From Rickettsiales endosymbiont of Stachyamoeba lipophora (GTDB lineage Bacteria > Pseudomonadota > Alphaproteobacteria > Rickettsiales > 33-17): 64,000 nucleotides of DNA. Position 1 is the first letter of the stretch, and every line of letters begins with the position of its first letter. The stretch covers positions 372,001 to 436,000 of the forward strand of contig NZ_CP033611.1 in the NCBI RefSeq assembly GCF_003932735.1, read 5' to 3'. The translations under genes and the position numbers were made by a program. Under the pieces are notes generated by a model. That model did no database searches and had not been told where the DNA came from. It was given only the letters and a program-made list of their open reading frames with translations. Of the stretch, positions 27,257-36,713 are shown piece by piece.

Positions 27257-28573
27257 TTAGCGCACAAATGGCAATTTTCTTCTTAAAAATCTTTTTAGAT
27301 GTGCAAATTTGGGAGCACTTAATTTAAACGAATATTTTACCCCACACATATTTTCATAAGCAGTGATACATCCAGGAATAACTTTAGCATAATAAATATT
27401 ATATAAATTAGGATAAAAGCTTTTGGTAGCAAGCTTGCCATATTTAATTACCTGCTGAGGAACACGTGCTAAAGCTTCAACACATAAAATTGCCTCCTCT
27501 TGCATTTTATTTTCACGTTTATAAACATCTGCTTGGGGTGCAAGATTAAATTTCATATCTTCAACCATAGCTTCCAAAAACAGCGCAACAAACTTTTCAT
27601 GATGATAAGCAATCTTTACAAATTCAAGACCTTTATTTACGCATTGTTTAACAAAGCTACGATATAAAAACAGCAGTTTTAGATTAATCCAGCCTTTAAT
27701 AAAAACCTTAAATTTAAATTTTTGATAAAATTTTAAACTTTTCTCAGCCTCTTTAAGTTTTTCAATTCCTGCATGTTTAAAAATTTGGTGTATGTGATTA
27801 ATATTATGCATATCAGACTTTCTAGCCTCTGCCACCGCATGATCAGCCCTAGTAGCATCAAAATTAGCAGAATACCTACCAACCTGCCTGCCACTATAAT
27901 CACGCTTTATATCTGAGTAATGCCCCATTTCTTGTGCAGCGATTACCATCATTCTTGCTATAGCAGGATGGCCATCTCCATATTCCGGATGATCCTTATC
28001 AGTTTTGCCAAAAGGATCCCCGCCACAAGAAACAAACACTGCTGCATCTCTCCCGTCGGTTGATTGCATCCCGGAATTATTGCCACTGGAACGCCAAGTA
28101 GGCACATCAAGCATATCACCAATAGAATATCCATAAGTAACATATATCTCTGTTCGCTCCCAAAGTAGCATTCTTAATACTACCGGGTGAGCAGATTGTG
28201 CTAGTATCCTTGCAATCTTGATCTCTAGGTTGTTAGCTAAAGGAACATTTTTTGAAAGTTCTTTATTTAATAATGAAAGAGTATACTCAACTTTTTCTAT
28301 TACCATTCGTGAAGATTGAATTTTTTCTGCCCAAAAACCAGCTAATATTCTTTTAGTGAATTCCAACAACTTGGGTTGCTTTAGCTCTTTTTCACTAAAA
28401 GCTACACTATAACCTAATTCTGGAATTAATATTCGAGCACAATTTGAAGTAGTACCGGTATCAATCCTAATCCTACCGGAATTCACCAATTCCCACGCGA
28501 TTGCTTCTAACTCAACAAACAGAGTATCATCATAAATAGGGGAATTATAAATTATATGATAATTGTTAGTCAT
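27257..28573 (-). CDS. conserved rickettsial-type protein, possibly DUF2748
   Basis: A 438-residue protein that resembles, from memory, the rickettsial DUF2748 family. The most conserved-looking centre reads YGYSIGDMLDVPTWRSSG, then VFVSCGGDPFGKTD and MMVIAAQEMGHYSDIKRDYS. The E-M-G-H within a helix recalls a zinc-peptidase H-E-x-x-H helix but has Gln for the first His, so peptidase activity is not supported. The C-terminus is very basic. No signal peptide is apparent. Its first base overlaps the stop of the uup-like gene (TAATG), so it is translationally coupled to it. Function unknown. Confidence 0.7.
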   Translation of the reverse strand: MTNNYHIIYNSPIYDDTLFVELEAIAWELVNSGRIRIDTGTTSNCARILIPELGYSVAFSEKELKQPKLLEFTKRILAGFWAEKIQSSRMVIEKVEYTLSLLNKELSKNVPLANNLEIKIARILAQSAHPVVLRMLLWERTEIYVTYGYSIGDMLDVPTWRSSGNNSGMQSTDGRDAAVFVSCGGDPFGKTDKDHPEYGDGHPAIARMMVIAAQEMGHYSDIKRDYSGRQVGRYSANFDATRADHAVAEARKSDMHNINHIHQIFKHAGIEKLKEAEKSLKFYQKFKFKVFIKGWINLKLLFLYRSFVKQCVNKGLEFVKIAYHHEKFVALFLEAMVEDMKFNLAPQADVYKRENKMQEEAILCVEALARVPQQVIKYGKLATKSFYPNLYNIYYAKVIPGCITAYENMCGVKYSFKLSAPKFAHLKRFLRRKLPFVR

Positions 28574-30393
28574 TAAGAATGTTCTATTTGCTCATTAAGC
28601 TCTGTTACAGCTAACCATCTACTTTCTTTTTGCTCTATTTCTGCTTTTAATTCTATCATCTTTTTGCTTAGCTCTTCAAGTTTAGCAGGAGATTTTTCAT
28701 ACAGAAGCGGGTCACTCATTGCTTTTTCAATTTCCATAAGGGATTGTTCAAGCCGTTCTATCTCTTGCGGCAATTTCTCAAGGTCTCTTTGTTCATTATA
28801 ACTTAGCTTGGTTTTGGTCTTGGCTATATTTTTTTCTACTTTTTCTTTCGAAGCCATATTTTTCATAAAAACTTGTTGTTTTTGTTGCAAAGAAATGGTC
28901 TTAAGATAATCATTATATCCACCAACAAACTGCTCAACTTTATTATCAGAAATTATAACTATTTTAGTAACCACATTATCTATAAAAGCACGATCGTGGC
29001 TAACTATGAGCACAGTGCCTGCAAAATTACCTAAGAAATCTTCAAGGATTTCTAGAGTTTCCAAATCCAAATCATTAGTAGGTTCATCAAGCACTAATAA
29101 ATCACATGGTTTGGCTAAAGCTATAGCAAGCAACAATCTATTTTGCTCTCCTCCGGATAATAATTTAACTTTGGTAAAAAATTGATCACTTGAAAAAGCA
29201 AATTGGCCAAGATAACTGCTTAGATGCAACCTTTGATTATTAAGATCAATATATTCACCATAAATATCCGCTATATTATCCCAAATTGTTTTGTCTAAAT
29301 TAATACTTTCTCTTTTTTGATCTACGTAAGATATTTTTAAATTCGGCGCGTAAGTTAGATTACCTGATAAAGGTTCAATTTCACCCAAAATAGTTTTGAT
29401 AACCGTAGTCTTTCCTGCTCCATTTCTACCAATAAGACCCACTTTTTCCCCTTTCAGAATTCTGAGAGAAAATTGATTGCATATTATTTTAGGAGGAGTC
29501 ACATCTTGATAGCCACAAGTTACATTTTCTAACTTAATAACCTCTTGGCTGTATTTTTTAAGCTGATGGCCAGGTAAATCTATATTAACATTAGCCTTAT
29601 TACCCCTGCCTACTTCCTGCTTAAACTCTTCGCGCAAATCTTTTAATTCTTTTAATCTTCGTTGATTACGCTTTCTACGGGCAGTTACACCATAAGTAAG
29701 CCAATGTTCTTCTTGTTCTAATTTACGTTTAGTAGTTCTTAAAGATTCGTTTTCTTGCGCTATAATTTGATCAATAATATTTTCATAAGATTTAAATCCT
29801 TCATTATAAAAGTGGCATTTTCCACGATCAATTATTAAAATCTTATTCGTTATTGCTTCTAAAAAATTACGGTCATGACTAATAACTATCACAGCCCCTG
29901 GGTAACCTTTAAGAAAATTTTCAAGCCATTCTATACCTTGGATATCAAGATGGTTGGTTGGCTCATCAAGCAATAATATATCCGGCCGATTATAGATCGT
30001 CTTAGCAAGCTCCACTCTTCTAAGCCTCCCTCCCGAAAGCTTTTCAAGTTTTCGATTTCCTTCTAAGCCTAAAGGAACTAAAAATTGATCCAGCAAATAT
30101 TTTTGATCTTCATTATCATTTAAAATATATTCATAAATTGTTTGCTGTGGATCATAATTAATAAATACATCCTGAATTAAGTATTTAACTGAAGAGCCCG
30201 GCTTAATAAAAACGCTACCGGAATCTGCATCCATTTTACCAGCAATAGTTTTAAGTAAGCTTGACTTACCTGAGCCGTTTTTACCCACCAAGGCAATCTT
30301 ATCCCCTAAAAACACATGCAATTCTAAATCTTTAAACAAAGATCTTTCCTCTAATTGCAAGGATAATTTATTTAACGATAGTAATGGTAACAT
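28573..30393 (-). CDS. uup: ABC-F ATPase of the Uup type
   Basis: A 606-residue soluble ABC-F protein. Domain 1: LVGKNGSGKSSLLKTIAG, LSGGRLRRVELA and ILLLDEPTNHLDIQGIEWLE. Domain 2: LIGRNGAGKTTVIKTILGEI, LSGGEQNRLLLAIALAKP and LLVLDEPTNDLDLETLEILE. The C-terminal coiled coil of about 70 residues (AKTKTKLSYNEQRDLEKLPQ) is the mark of Uup, which binds branched DNA and acts in genome stability and ribosome-related functions in E. coli. It lies 4 bases after the CCA-adding enzyme gene and overlaps the next gene by one base, forming a cca-uup-unknown operon. Confidence 0.92.
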   Translation of the reverse strand: MLPLLSLNKLSLQLEERSLFKDLELHVFLGDKIALVGKNGSGKSSLLKTIAGKMDADSGSVFIKPGSSVKYLIQDVFINYDPQQTIYEYILNDNEDQKYLLDQFLVPLGLEGNRKLEKLSGGRLRRVELAKTIYNRPDILLLDEPTNHLDIQGIEWLENFLKGYPGAVIVISHDRNFLEAITNKILIIDRGKCHFYNEGFKSYENIIDQIIAQENESLRTTKRKLEQEEHWLTYGVTARRKRNQRRLKELKDLREEFKQEVGRGNKANVNIDLPGHQLKKYSQEVIKLENVTCGYQDVTPPKIICNQFSLRILKGEKVGLIGRNGAGKTTVIKTILGEIEPLSGNLTYAPNLKISYVDQKRESINLDKTIWDNIADIYGEYIDLNNQRLHLSSYLGQFAFSSDQFFTKVKLLSGGEQNRLLLAIALAKPCDLLVLDEPTNDLDLETLEILEDFLGNFAGTVLIVSHDRAFIDNVVTKIVIISDNKVEQFVGGYNDYLKTISLQQKQQVFMKNMASKEKVEKNIAKTKTKLSYNEQRDLEKLPQEIERLEQSLMEIEKAMSDPLLYEKSPAKLEELSKKMIELKAEIEQKESRWLAVTELNEQIEHS

Positions 30394-30397
30394 ATTC

Positions 30398-31564
30398 TTA
30401 TTTCGCTGTTTTTATCAGTTCTTCTTTAGTGATTAAAAAATTTGCTTCAATCCAAATTTTTTCAAACTGCTTTATCTTATCACTAATTTCTTTTCCCTTC
30501 AAACCATAAAGTTGAGCCACTTCTTGCCCATTAAATGGTAAAGGTTTTTTTATGTACTGGCATACTTGATTGATATATTCTTGATATGATTTTTTATGCG
30601 AAATCTCTAAAAATTTTAGCCAATCAATAACCATCTCTTTTTCTTTATAAAATAGAAGGAATTGTATATCTTCAATTTTCTTCTCGGCAATAAGTCCAAA
30701 CAACTCTAGAAGATATCTAGATTGCTTGCTTGATAATTTACATCTAGCAATAAAATTATTAATATTTTCAAGCTCAAATTTTAATATACTTATTAAAATT
30801 AAATTGATCGAATTATTATCCTTGAGCTGCTCTATTAGCTCAAAATTATCTATTATCTTAAAGCCTAAATATTTTTCAAAATTTAACTCTTTCATTAAAC
30901 GAAGAGCATCACTTAAGTGATCAGCAGTAATGATTTTACTAAATTCCTGATATATTCTTTCCCCTGATAAGTTTAGTAGATTGTTTGCATTGTTTCTTAA
31001 AATATTTTTAAAATCCGCTCTAAAATTTTGCTTACCATATCTTTGCCAAAATCTTATAGCTCTTAACAATCTAAGATGATCCTCTGCTATTCTTTGCTCG
31101 GCACTACCTATAAATTGTAAATTTCCTTCTGCTAAATCCTCTTTTCCGCCAAAATAATCATAAATATTACCTTCAAAATCCATATAAAGTGCATTAAAGG
31201 TAAAATCACGACGAGAAGCATCCATTTCCCACGAATCAATAAATTCCACTTCAGCATGCCTGCCATCACAAAACTTATCAATTCTTAAAGTAGTGATTTC
31301 AAAAATTTTATGATCAATGATCGCTGAGACTGTACCATGTTTAATACCGCCAGTATGGTATTTAATATCTAGCTTAGTTAAAAGTTCGGTTAGCTCATCA
31401 GGTTTATAGTCAGTTGCTAAATCAATATCATTAATTGGCAAACCGGCCAGCAAATCCCTGACACACCCCCCGACCATTTTAAAATGCTTTTTATAGGGAA
31501 GAAGTGCTTGATACAATTTATCAAACTCAGCAACTAGCAATTTGTTCAACAGAAGATGGCTCAA
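30398..31564 (-). CDS. cca: CCA tRNA nucleotidyltransferase / poly(A) polymerase family protein
   Basis: A class II nucleotidyltransferase of 388 residues. The catalytic head has MVGGCVRDLLAGLPINDIDL with G-G-x-V-R-D and the D-x-D metal pair. GTVSAIIDHKIFEITTLR and RRDFTFNALYMDFEGNIYD follow, then RLLRAIRFWQRYG. It adds or repairs CCA ends of tRNAs, or adds poly(A) tails; sequence alone does not fully separate the two, but alphaproteobacterial proteins of this length are usually CCA enzymes. The tRNA genes in this window already encode CCA, so repair would be the main task. It lies 15 bases after the M16 protease gene. Confidence 0.9.
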   Translation of the reverse strand: MSHLLLNKLLVAEFDKLYQALLPYKKHFKMVGGCVRDLLAGLPINDIDLATDYKPDELTELLTKLDIKYHTGGIKHGTVSAIIDHKIFEITTLRIDKFCDGRHAEVEFIDSWEMDASRRDFTFNALYMDFEGNIYDYFGGKEDLAEGNLQFIGSAEQRIAEDHLRLLRAIRFWQRYGKQNFRADFKNILRNNANNLLNLSGERIYQEFSKIITADHLSDALRLMKELNFEKYLGFKIIDNFELIEQLKDNNSINLILISILKFELENINNFIARCKLSSKQSRYLLELFGLIAEKKIEDIQFLLFYKEKEMVIDWLKFLEISHKKSYQEYINQVCQYIKKPLPFNGQEVAQLYGLKGKEISDKIKQFEKIWIEANFLITKEELIKTAK

Positions 31565-31578
31565 AGTTATAAACTTTT

Positions 31579-32835
31579 TTAAGTTAGATTGATTAAATTA
31601 TAATACTCATCTTTATTATTATTGCCAATGATACCCAAAGCTATTTTGCTTTGTTTTAGAAAATGATAATAATCTTCAACTTCTGATTTGGAGATTTTAG
31701 TTACTTTTGCTACAATTTGGGATATAGGAATAATTTTATGATACTTTATATAGCTATTAAGCAGATACTCGGCTCTAAAGCTTACACTATCTTGCGCCAT
31801 TAAGCTGCTTGCCTTGAATTGCTGCTTTACTCTATTTAACTCTTCTTCCTCAATATCCCTCATAGATTTAATTACATCTATCATGACCGTAATTAAGGTT
31901 TCTAAATTGTCGGAAAGACTTGAGGCATTAACTCCAAAAATACCGATATCTGGATAAGAAGTAGTAAAGCTTGAAACATGATAGGCAAGCCCTCTTTGTT
32001 CTCTGATCTCTTGGAATAATCTTGAAGACATTCCTCCTCCTAAAATCATTGAGAATAATTGTTGAGAATAAAATTGAGGATGATTATAAGAAACCGATTC
32101 AAGCCCTATCAACACATGCGATTGCTCTAGTTCTCGATTCAACATTATTGCTCCCGGAGTAAACTGCGCCAGCTCAAAATCTTCTTTATTGCCTAAACTT
32201 AGGTTACCAAAGTTTTTATTTAATAAATCTACTATGCTCTTTAGCTCCACCTCGCCTGCAATACTTATTAGTATATTTTGAGCATTATAATATCTTTCTT
32301 TAGTAGCAATCAAATCATCTCTAGTGATTTCTTTTAGGCTCTCTGGAGTGCCTAAAATGTTGTGTCCCATTGGCTGATTCTTAAAACATAGGTCACTAAA
32401 TTGATCAAACAGATATTCCTCAGGATCATCAATACATTCAGCAATTTCCTGCAAAATGACATTTCTTTCTTTATCTACTTCCTGTTGATGGAAAGTAGAG
32501 TTAACAATTAAATCACTTAGAATTTCTAAAGCCGTTGGCAAATAATCTTTTAAAACATTAATAGTATAAACTGTATGTTCTTTAGACGTATATGCATTTA
32601 AATCTGCTCCGATTTGCTCAACTTCTATTGCAATCTGTTTATAATTTCTCTTATTGGTTCCCTTAAACATCATATGTTCAATGAAATGAGCCATACCAAA
32701 TTTTTCTCGCTCATATCTAGTACCAAATCTAACCAATAACCTGACAGCTACAGTCTGCATATTTTTACAATAATCATGTAAAAGTATCAAACCATTCTCT
32801 AGAGAATTAATGGAAACTGAATCGCTCATAAACAT
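31579..32835 (-). CDS. M16 zinc protease, mitochondrial processing peptidase type
   Basis: About 418 residues. The inverted zinc motif is HFIEH within MAHFIEHMMFKGTNKRNYKQ, and the third zinc ligand lies in ERNVILQEIAECIDDPEEY. The C-terminal half has the second M16 fold, including the glycine-rich FSMILGGGMSSRLFQEIREQ, known in the family for substrate binding. Rickettsial homologues are the closest bacterial relatives of mitochondrial processing peptidase. The ATG at 32835 is taken as start; a TTG 11 codons upstream and an ATG two codons downstream are alternatives. It is divergent from glnA, 150 bases away. Confidence 0.9.
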   Translation of the reverse strand: MFMSDSVSINSLENGLILLHDYCKNMQTVAVRLLVRFGTRYEREKFGMAHFIEHMMFKGTNKRNYKQIAIEVEQIGADLNAYTSKEHTVYTINVLKDYLPTALEILSDLIVNSTFHQQEVDKERNVILQEIAECIDDPEEYLFDQFSDLCFKNQPMGHNILGTPESLKEITRDDLIATKERYYNAQNILISIAGEVELKSIVDLLNKNFGNLSLGNKEDFELAQFTPGAIMLNRELEQSHVLIGLESVSYNHPQFYSQQLFSMILGGGMSSRLFQEIREQRGLAYHVSSFTTSYPDIGIFGVNASSLSDNLETLITVMIDVIKSMRDIEEEELNRVKQQFKASSLMAQDSVSFRAEYLLNSYIKYHKIIPISQIVAKVTKISKSEVEDYYHFLKQSKIALGIIGNNNKDEYYNLINLT

Positions 32836-32984
32836 ATATCTTAAGTTAGGTTTTTTATTAAAAAACAAATATACATATTTACGAATTATTGCAAAACATA
32901 TATATATAATTGCTATAATTTAAATATTTTAACTTTAGGTTTTAATACCTTGTAAAGACTATAAGTTCTAAGGGGCAAAAATAC

Positions 32985-34388
32985 ATGGCAGACTTAAATC
33001 ATATCAAAGAATTAGTAAAAGAATATGAGATTGAGATAGTTGATTTTAGATTTACTGATATTTTTGGCAAATGGCATCACTTTTCTTATGAAGTAGAAAC
33101 CGCCATGGAATTAATTAATACACATGGTGGTGCCTTTGACGGTTGCTCCTTACCTGGCTGGCGTGCAATTAATAATTCCGATATGTTGACTAAGCCTGAC
33201 CTCTCAACAGCTTTTGTTGATCCATTTACCGCTCAGCCTACTTTAAATATCATCTGTACGGTTGAAATCCCTGGAGAAAATAAAGGATATGATCGAGATC
33301 CCAGATCAATTGCTAAAAGAGCAATAGACTATCTACACAAAACTGGTCTTGCCGATCAGGCTTATTTCGGACCAGAGCCAGAATTTTTTATATTTGACGA
33401 TGTTAGATTTAAAGCAAGCAAGCATGAAAGTTATTACCACTTAAACTCTACAGAACTGTCCATTAATAACGGTATAAAAAACGAAGCTGGTAATAATGGT
33501 TACAAATGCAAACCAAAATCAGGATATTTAACCTCTCAACCGTTTGACCATGGTAACGATTTACGCTCTGAAATGCTAACCACCATGAAATCAGTTGGAA
33601 TCAAAGCTACTCTACATCATCATGAAGTTTCTTCTGCGCAAAGTGAGGTAGGTTTTGCTCACGATGATTTAGTAAGAAGCGCTGATAATTTACAAAAATT
33701 TAAATATGTTGCCCATAATATAGCATTAAGCTATGGCAAATCCATTACCTTTATGCCTAAACCACTTATATATGAAAATGGTTCAGGCATGCATGTGCAT
33801 CAATCACTTTGGAAAGATGGAAAAAATCTATTTGCTGGTAACAAATATGCAGGGCTTTCTGATCTTGCTTTATATTATATTGGTGGAATTATCAAACATG
33901 GTAAAAGTATCAACGCCTTTACCAACCCTACTACCAATAGTTACAAAAGATTAGTTCCTGGCTATGAAGCACCTGTGGCACTTGCCTATTCTGCTTGCAA
34001 TAGATCTGCCGGCATTAGAATACCTTATAGTAACAATGAAAAAGCTAGAAGAATTGAAGCAAGATTTCCAGATCCTTCAGCTAATCCTTATTTGTTAACC
34101 ACCGTACTTTTAATGGCGGGACTAGATGGCATTATCAACAAAATTCATCCAGGTGAAGCCACTGAACAAAATTTATACGAATTATCACAAGAAGAATTAA
34201 ACAAAATTGATTCTTTAAGCCACTCATTAGATGAAGCTTTAGATAGTTTAGAACAAGATCATGATTACTTATTAAAAGGAGGAGTATTCTCCAAAGAATT
34301 TATCCAAACTTATATAAAACTTAAACGCCAGGAAGCAGATCTGCTTAAAATTCATCCGCATCCTTTAGAATTTGAAATGTATTATTAA
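32985..34388 (+). CDS. glnA: glutamine synthetase type I
   Basis: A 467-residue GlnA. Active-site stretches are FGPEPEFFIFDD, LRSEMLTTMKSVGIKATLHH, the ammonia-site GSGMHVHQSLW, NPTTNSYKRLVPGYEAPVAL and RIEARFPDPSANPYL. The adenylylation loop contains N-L-Y-E-L-S, so Tyr at the usual regulatory position is kept. It joins ammonia to glutamate with ATP in a dodecamer. Many Rickettsiales lack it, so nitrogen assimilation is less reduced here. It stands alone, preceded by AGGGGC close to the ATG and followed by an intrinsic terminator. Confidence 0.97.
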   Translation: MADLNHIKELVKEYEIEIVDFRFTDIFGKWHHFSYEVETAMELINTHGGAFDGCSLPGWRAINNSDMLTKPDLSTAFVDPFTAQPTLNIICTVEIPGENKGYDRDPRSIAKRAIDYLHKTGLADQAYFGPEPEFFIFDDVRFKASKHESYYHLNSTELSINNGIKNEAGNNGYKCKPKSGYLTSQPFDHGNDLRSEMLTTMKSVGIKATLHHHEVSSAQSEVGFAHDDLVRSADNLQKFKYVAHNIALSYGKSITFMPKPLIYENGSGMHVHQSLWKDGKNLFAGNKYAGLSDLALYYIGGIIKHGKSINAFTNPTTNSYKRLVPGYEAPVALAYSACNRSAGIRIPYSNNEKARRIEARFPDPSANPYLLTTVLLMAGLDGIINKIHPGEATEQNLYELSQEELNKIDSLSHSLDEALDSLEQDHDYLLKGGVFSKEFIQTYIKLKRQEADLLKIHPHPLEFEMYY

Positions 34389-34404
34389 ATACTAGCATAA
34401 ACAT

Positions 34405-34436
34405 AAAAAGGCGGCTTATTCTCTGGTCGCTTTTTT
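34405..34436 (+). terminator. intrinsic terminator of glnA
   Basis: A stem of about 10 bp (AAAAAGGCGG with TCGCTTTTTT, two G-T pairs) with a 12-base loop and a T-run, 17 bases after the glnA stop. Confidence 0.75.
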
Positions 34437-34853
34437 ATTATTAATTTGCCCACTAGATATCATTATAAGTTAGATTATTGCACTTTATAATCGCCATTTA
34501 AATAACTTCCCTGGATATGCGCCGCTTAATAGCTCTATAAATAATAATACACTTTAAGCATCAGCGGGATTTTAGGAACAACGCAGCTCCGGAAGTAGCT
34601 AAATAGTTATTTATACACTTAAAGAAACTCAAGAGCAAATTTTGATACTAAAATTACTTTCAAATTAAGCTTCAAAAATAGCCCTTGGCTTACTTGATTT
34701 CAGGAGAATTATCACTCTCTTTGCTTGGCTTCCGTAACCTTACTAATATTTTACTTACCGCATATAACTGGCTTTTTTATATACTTTATATGCCCTAAAT
34801 AAAATATTATTTAATAATTGAGTGGGAACTAAAAAACGAGGAATATTTAAGAA
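34437..34853. other. gene-free stretch of about 420 bases
   Basis: There is no open frame worth reporting on either strand. The part at 34550-34610 is less AT-rich (around CATCAGCGGGATTTTAGG and ACGCAGCTCCGGAAGTAGC) and could belong to a structured RNA or a decayed gene. I could not fold it into a known RNA family. Confidence 0.4.
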
Positions 34854-34940
34854 TGGTACCCGCGGCCGGACTTGAACCGGCAAGGGCGTAAAGCCCCACG
34901 GATTTTAAGTCCGTTATGTCTACCATTCCATCACGCGGGC
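34854..34940 (-). tRNA. tRNA-Leu (TAA)
   Basis: On the minus strand, GCCCGCG pairs with CGCGGGT, the anticodon stem CGGAC/GTCCG encloses the loop with TAA, a long variable arm follows (GGGGCTTTACGCCC region), and the T arm has GGTTCAAGTCC. CCA is encoded (34854-34856). It reads UUA, the most used leucine codon in this AT-rich genome. Confidence 0.96.
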
Positions 34941-35105
34941 ACAAATGATTTTTGCAGTATATTCAATTTTTATGATTATGCAAGATCAAATTCATAAGTT
35001 TTTCACCTTAATTTTACTATTTAAGTAATTTAACATTAAAATATGTTTCATTGACAAAAAAATCATTTATACTAACATGGTAGCATAATAACATAGTAAT
35101 TAATT

Positions 35106-35396
35106 ATGATAGAAGAGCAATTATATCAAGCATTGTTAACACTAAAAACCCCTCAGGAAGTCAAAAAATTTTTTAAGGACTTGTGCACTCCCAAAGAAAT
35201 CAAAGACATGTCTGAGAGATTTAATATAGCAAAAGTTTTAAATAGCACTAACCTTTCTTATCAGCAAATTCATGCTCAAACGGGTGTAAGTATTGCAACT
35301 ATAGGGCGCGTAGCCAGGTTTTTAAATCAAGAACCACATCAAGGTTATAAAATAGCATTAGAAAGGTTAGCAAATGCAAAGAATGATAATAATTAA
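35106..35396 (+). CDS. TrpR/YerC-YecD family helix-turn-helix protein
   Basis: A 96-residue protein with the Trp-repressor-like fold: LKTPQEVKKFFKDLCTPKEI, MSERFNIAKVL, LSYQQIHAQTGVSIATIGRV and ARFLN. This matches the YerC/YecD family, distant TrpR relatives often found beside tryptophan-transport genes in Rickettsiales and other alphaproteobacteria. Its 3' end overlaps by 23 bases the start of an ABC substrate-binding protein gene, so it probably regulates that gene. The co-repressor is unknown; tryptophan is a guess from the family. Confidence 0.9.
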   Translation: MIEEQLYQALLTLKTPQEVKKFFKDLCTPKEIKDMSERFNIAKVLNSTNLSYQQIHAQTGVSIATIGRVARFLNQEPHQGYKIALERLANAKNDNN

Positions 35397-36285
35397 ATTA
35401 ATTGCAGCAATAAGCATATTACTGTGTATCCCTAATATTTATGCTGCTCAAAAAGATAATAAACCAACCCAAGTAATGATTTTAAAAATCATTGACCACC
35501 CTGCACTTGATCAAACCACCAAAGGGATTATAGATTATTTAGGGCGCAATCAAACAGTAACTAGAAAATTTAATATCCACACCGAGTCCGCTCAAGGGCA
35601 ACCTATTTTAGCTAAGCAAATTGCTCAAAAATATGTCAGCCAAGAACCTGAGATTATCATTGCCGTAGGTACAAGTGCCGCACAAGCATTTCTGCCCTTT
35701 CATAATCAAACTAAAAATCCTGTAATCTTTACCTCGGTAACCGACGCAATTACCGCCGGTCTTGCCGATAACAACAACATACCGCATTTAGGCTTTACGG
35801 GTATTAGCAACCATGTTCCAGTAAAAGAACAAATGAAATTTTTTCGTTCACTACAACCCCAATTGAAAAAAATTGGTACTATCTATAATCCCAGTGAAAT
35901 TAACTCAGTAAAGGCACTAACTGAGCTAGAAAATTATTGTCAGGAACAGGCTTTAGACTTAGTTATTGCCCCTGCAACCAAAGCTACAGAAGCCGCCCAA
36001 GCAACATACCGACTGATTAATGAAGCAGAAGCTATCTTTATTAACAACGATAATAATGCTCTATCTGCTATAAAAATCATTACTAATATTGCTAAAAGTA
36101 AAAAAGTACCTGTTTACTCAAGCGATACTGATACTATTCCTCTTGGCGCTATTGCGGCTTACGGGGTTGATCAGTATAAACTTGGCGAACAAACCGCAGA
36201 ACTTGCTTTACAAATTTTAAAAGATCCTAAAAAAATCTATTCAATCCAAAAAGCCAAAGCAGTTATTCACCAAGCCAACCACTAA
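35374..36285 (+). CDS. ABC transporter substrate-binding protein (TrpX-like)
   Basis: A 303-residue periplasmic protein. Residues 1-24 are a signal peptide ending N-I-Y-A before AQKD. The rest fits the ABC_sub_bind family: VMILKIIDHPALDQTTKGII, IIIAVGTSAAQAFLPF, NPVIFTSVTDAITAGL, IGTIYNPSEINSVKAL and GAIAAYGVDQYKLGEQTAEL. TrpX-type proteins of this family bind tryptophan or related aromatic ligands in streptococci. The membrane and ATPase partners are not next to it in this window. The start is chosen for the AAAGG six bases upstream and the intact signal peptide. It is translationally coupled to the TrpR-like gene. Confidence 0.88.
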   Translation: MQRMIIIKLIAAISILLCIPNIYAAQKDNKPTQVMILKIIDHPALDQTTKGIIDYLGRNQTVTRKFNIHTESAQGQPILAKQIAQKYVSQEPEIIIAVGTSAAQAFLPFHNQTKNPVIFTSVTDAITAGLADNNNIPHLGFTGISNHVPVKEQMKFFRSLQPQLKKIGTIYNPSEINSVKALTELENYCQEQALDLVIAPATKATEAAQATYRLINEAEAIFINNDNNALSAIKIITNIAKSKKVPVYSSDTDTIPLGAIAAYGVDQYKLGEQTAELALQILKDPKKIYSIQKAKAVIHQANH

Positions 36286-36294
36286 AAATATAAC

Positions 36295-36570
36295 TTAGTT
36301 TTTATTTTTATAATGTTTTCTAGTTTGAGTTCTGCGGGCAATTTGATCTTTAATTGTCTGCTTTGCTTTGTCTGATAATTCTTTAAACAATTCTTTTTTT
36401 TGTTTATTCAAATCTTTTAGTTTTTGGTAATACTCATCAAGCTCTTCTTGCAACTCTGCACTTAAGCTATCACCCACTTGAGATTCTTTTACAGTTTCTG
36501 ATAAAGCAAAAGAGGAATTTAAAATAAATAAACCAAATAAAATTATCCCAAAATATTTTAATTTTAACAT
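36295..36570 (-). CDS. small exported helical protein (91 aa)
   Basis: Residues 1-22 are a signal peptide (basic MLKLK, hydrophobic core, F-A-L-S). The mature part is one long charged helix rich in Lys, Glu and Gln (ELQEELDEYYQKLKDLNKQK), ending in a very basic tail (RRTQTRKHYKNKN). It has no recognised domain; periplasmic chaperone-like or envelope-binding roles would fit such a shape. It is convergent with the ABC binding-protein gene and divergent from phbA. Confidence 0.7.
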   Translation of the reverse strand: MLKLKYFGIILFGLFILNSSFALSETVKESQVGDSLSAELQEELDEYYQKLKDLNKQKKELFKELSDKAKQTIKDQIARRTQTRKHYKNKN

Positions 36571-36713
36571 TTATCTTCTCCAATAGTTAAATTTTTTAAT
36601 AGTAATGCAACTTATGATTTAATTTTCTTGTGCAATAAGCCATAAGCTAATATCATTAACAACAAAATTAAATTAAATTCAAACTTTTAATAAAACAATA
36701 AAGGATAAATTTA

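Noticed and set aside
27870-27990. Zinc protease motif in the DUF2748-like protein
   Set aside because: The helix reads Q-E-M-G-H, lacking the first His of H-E-x-x-H, and no third ligand is evident.
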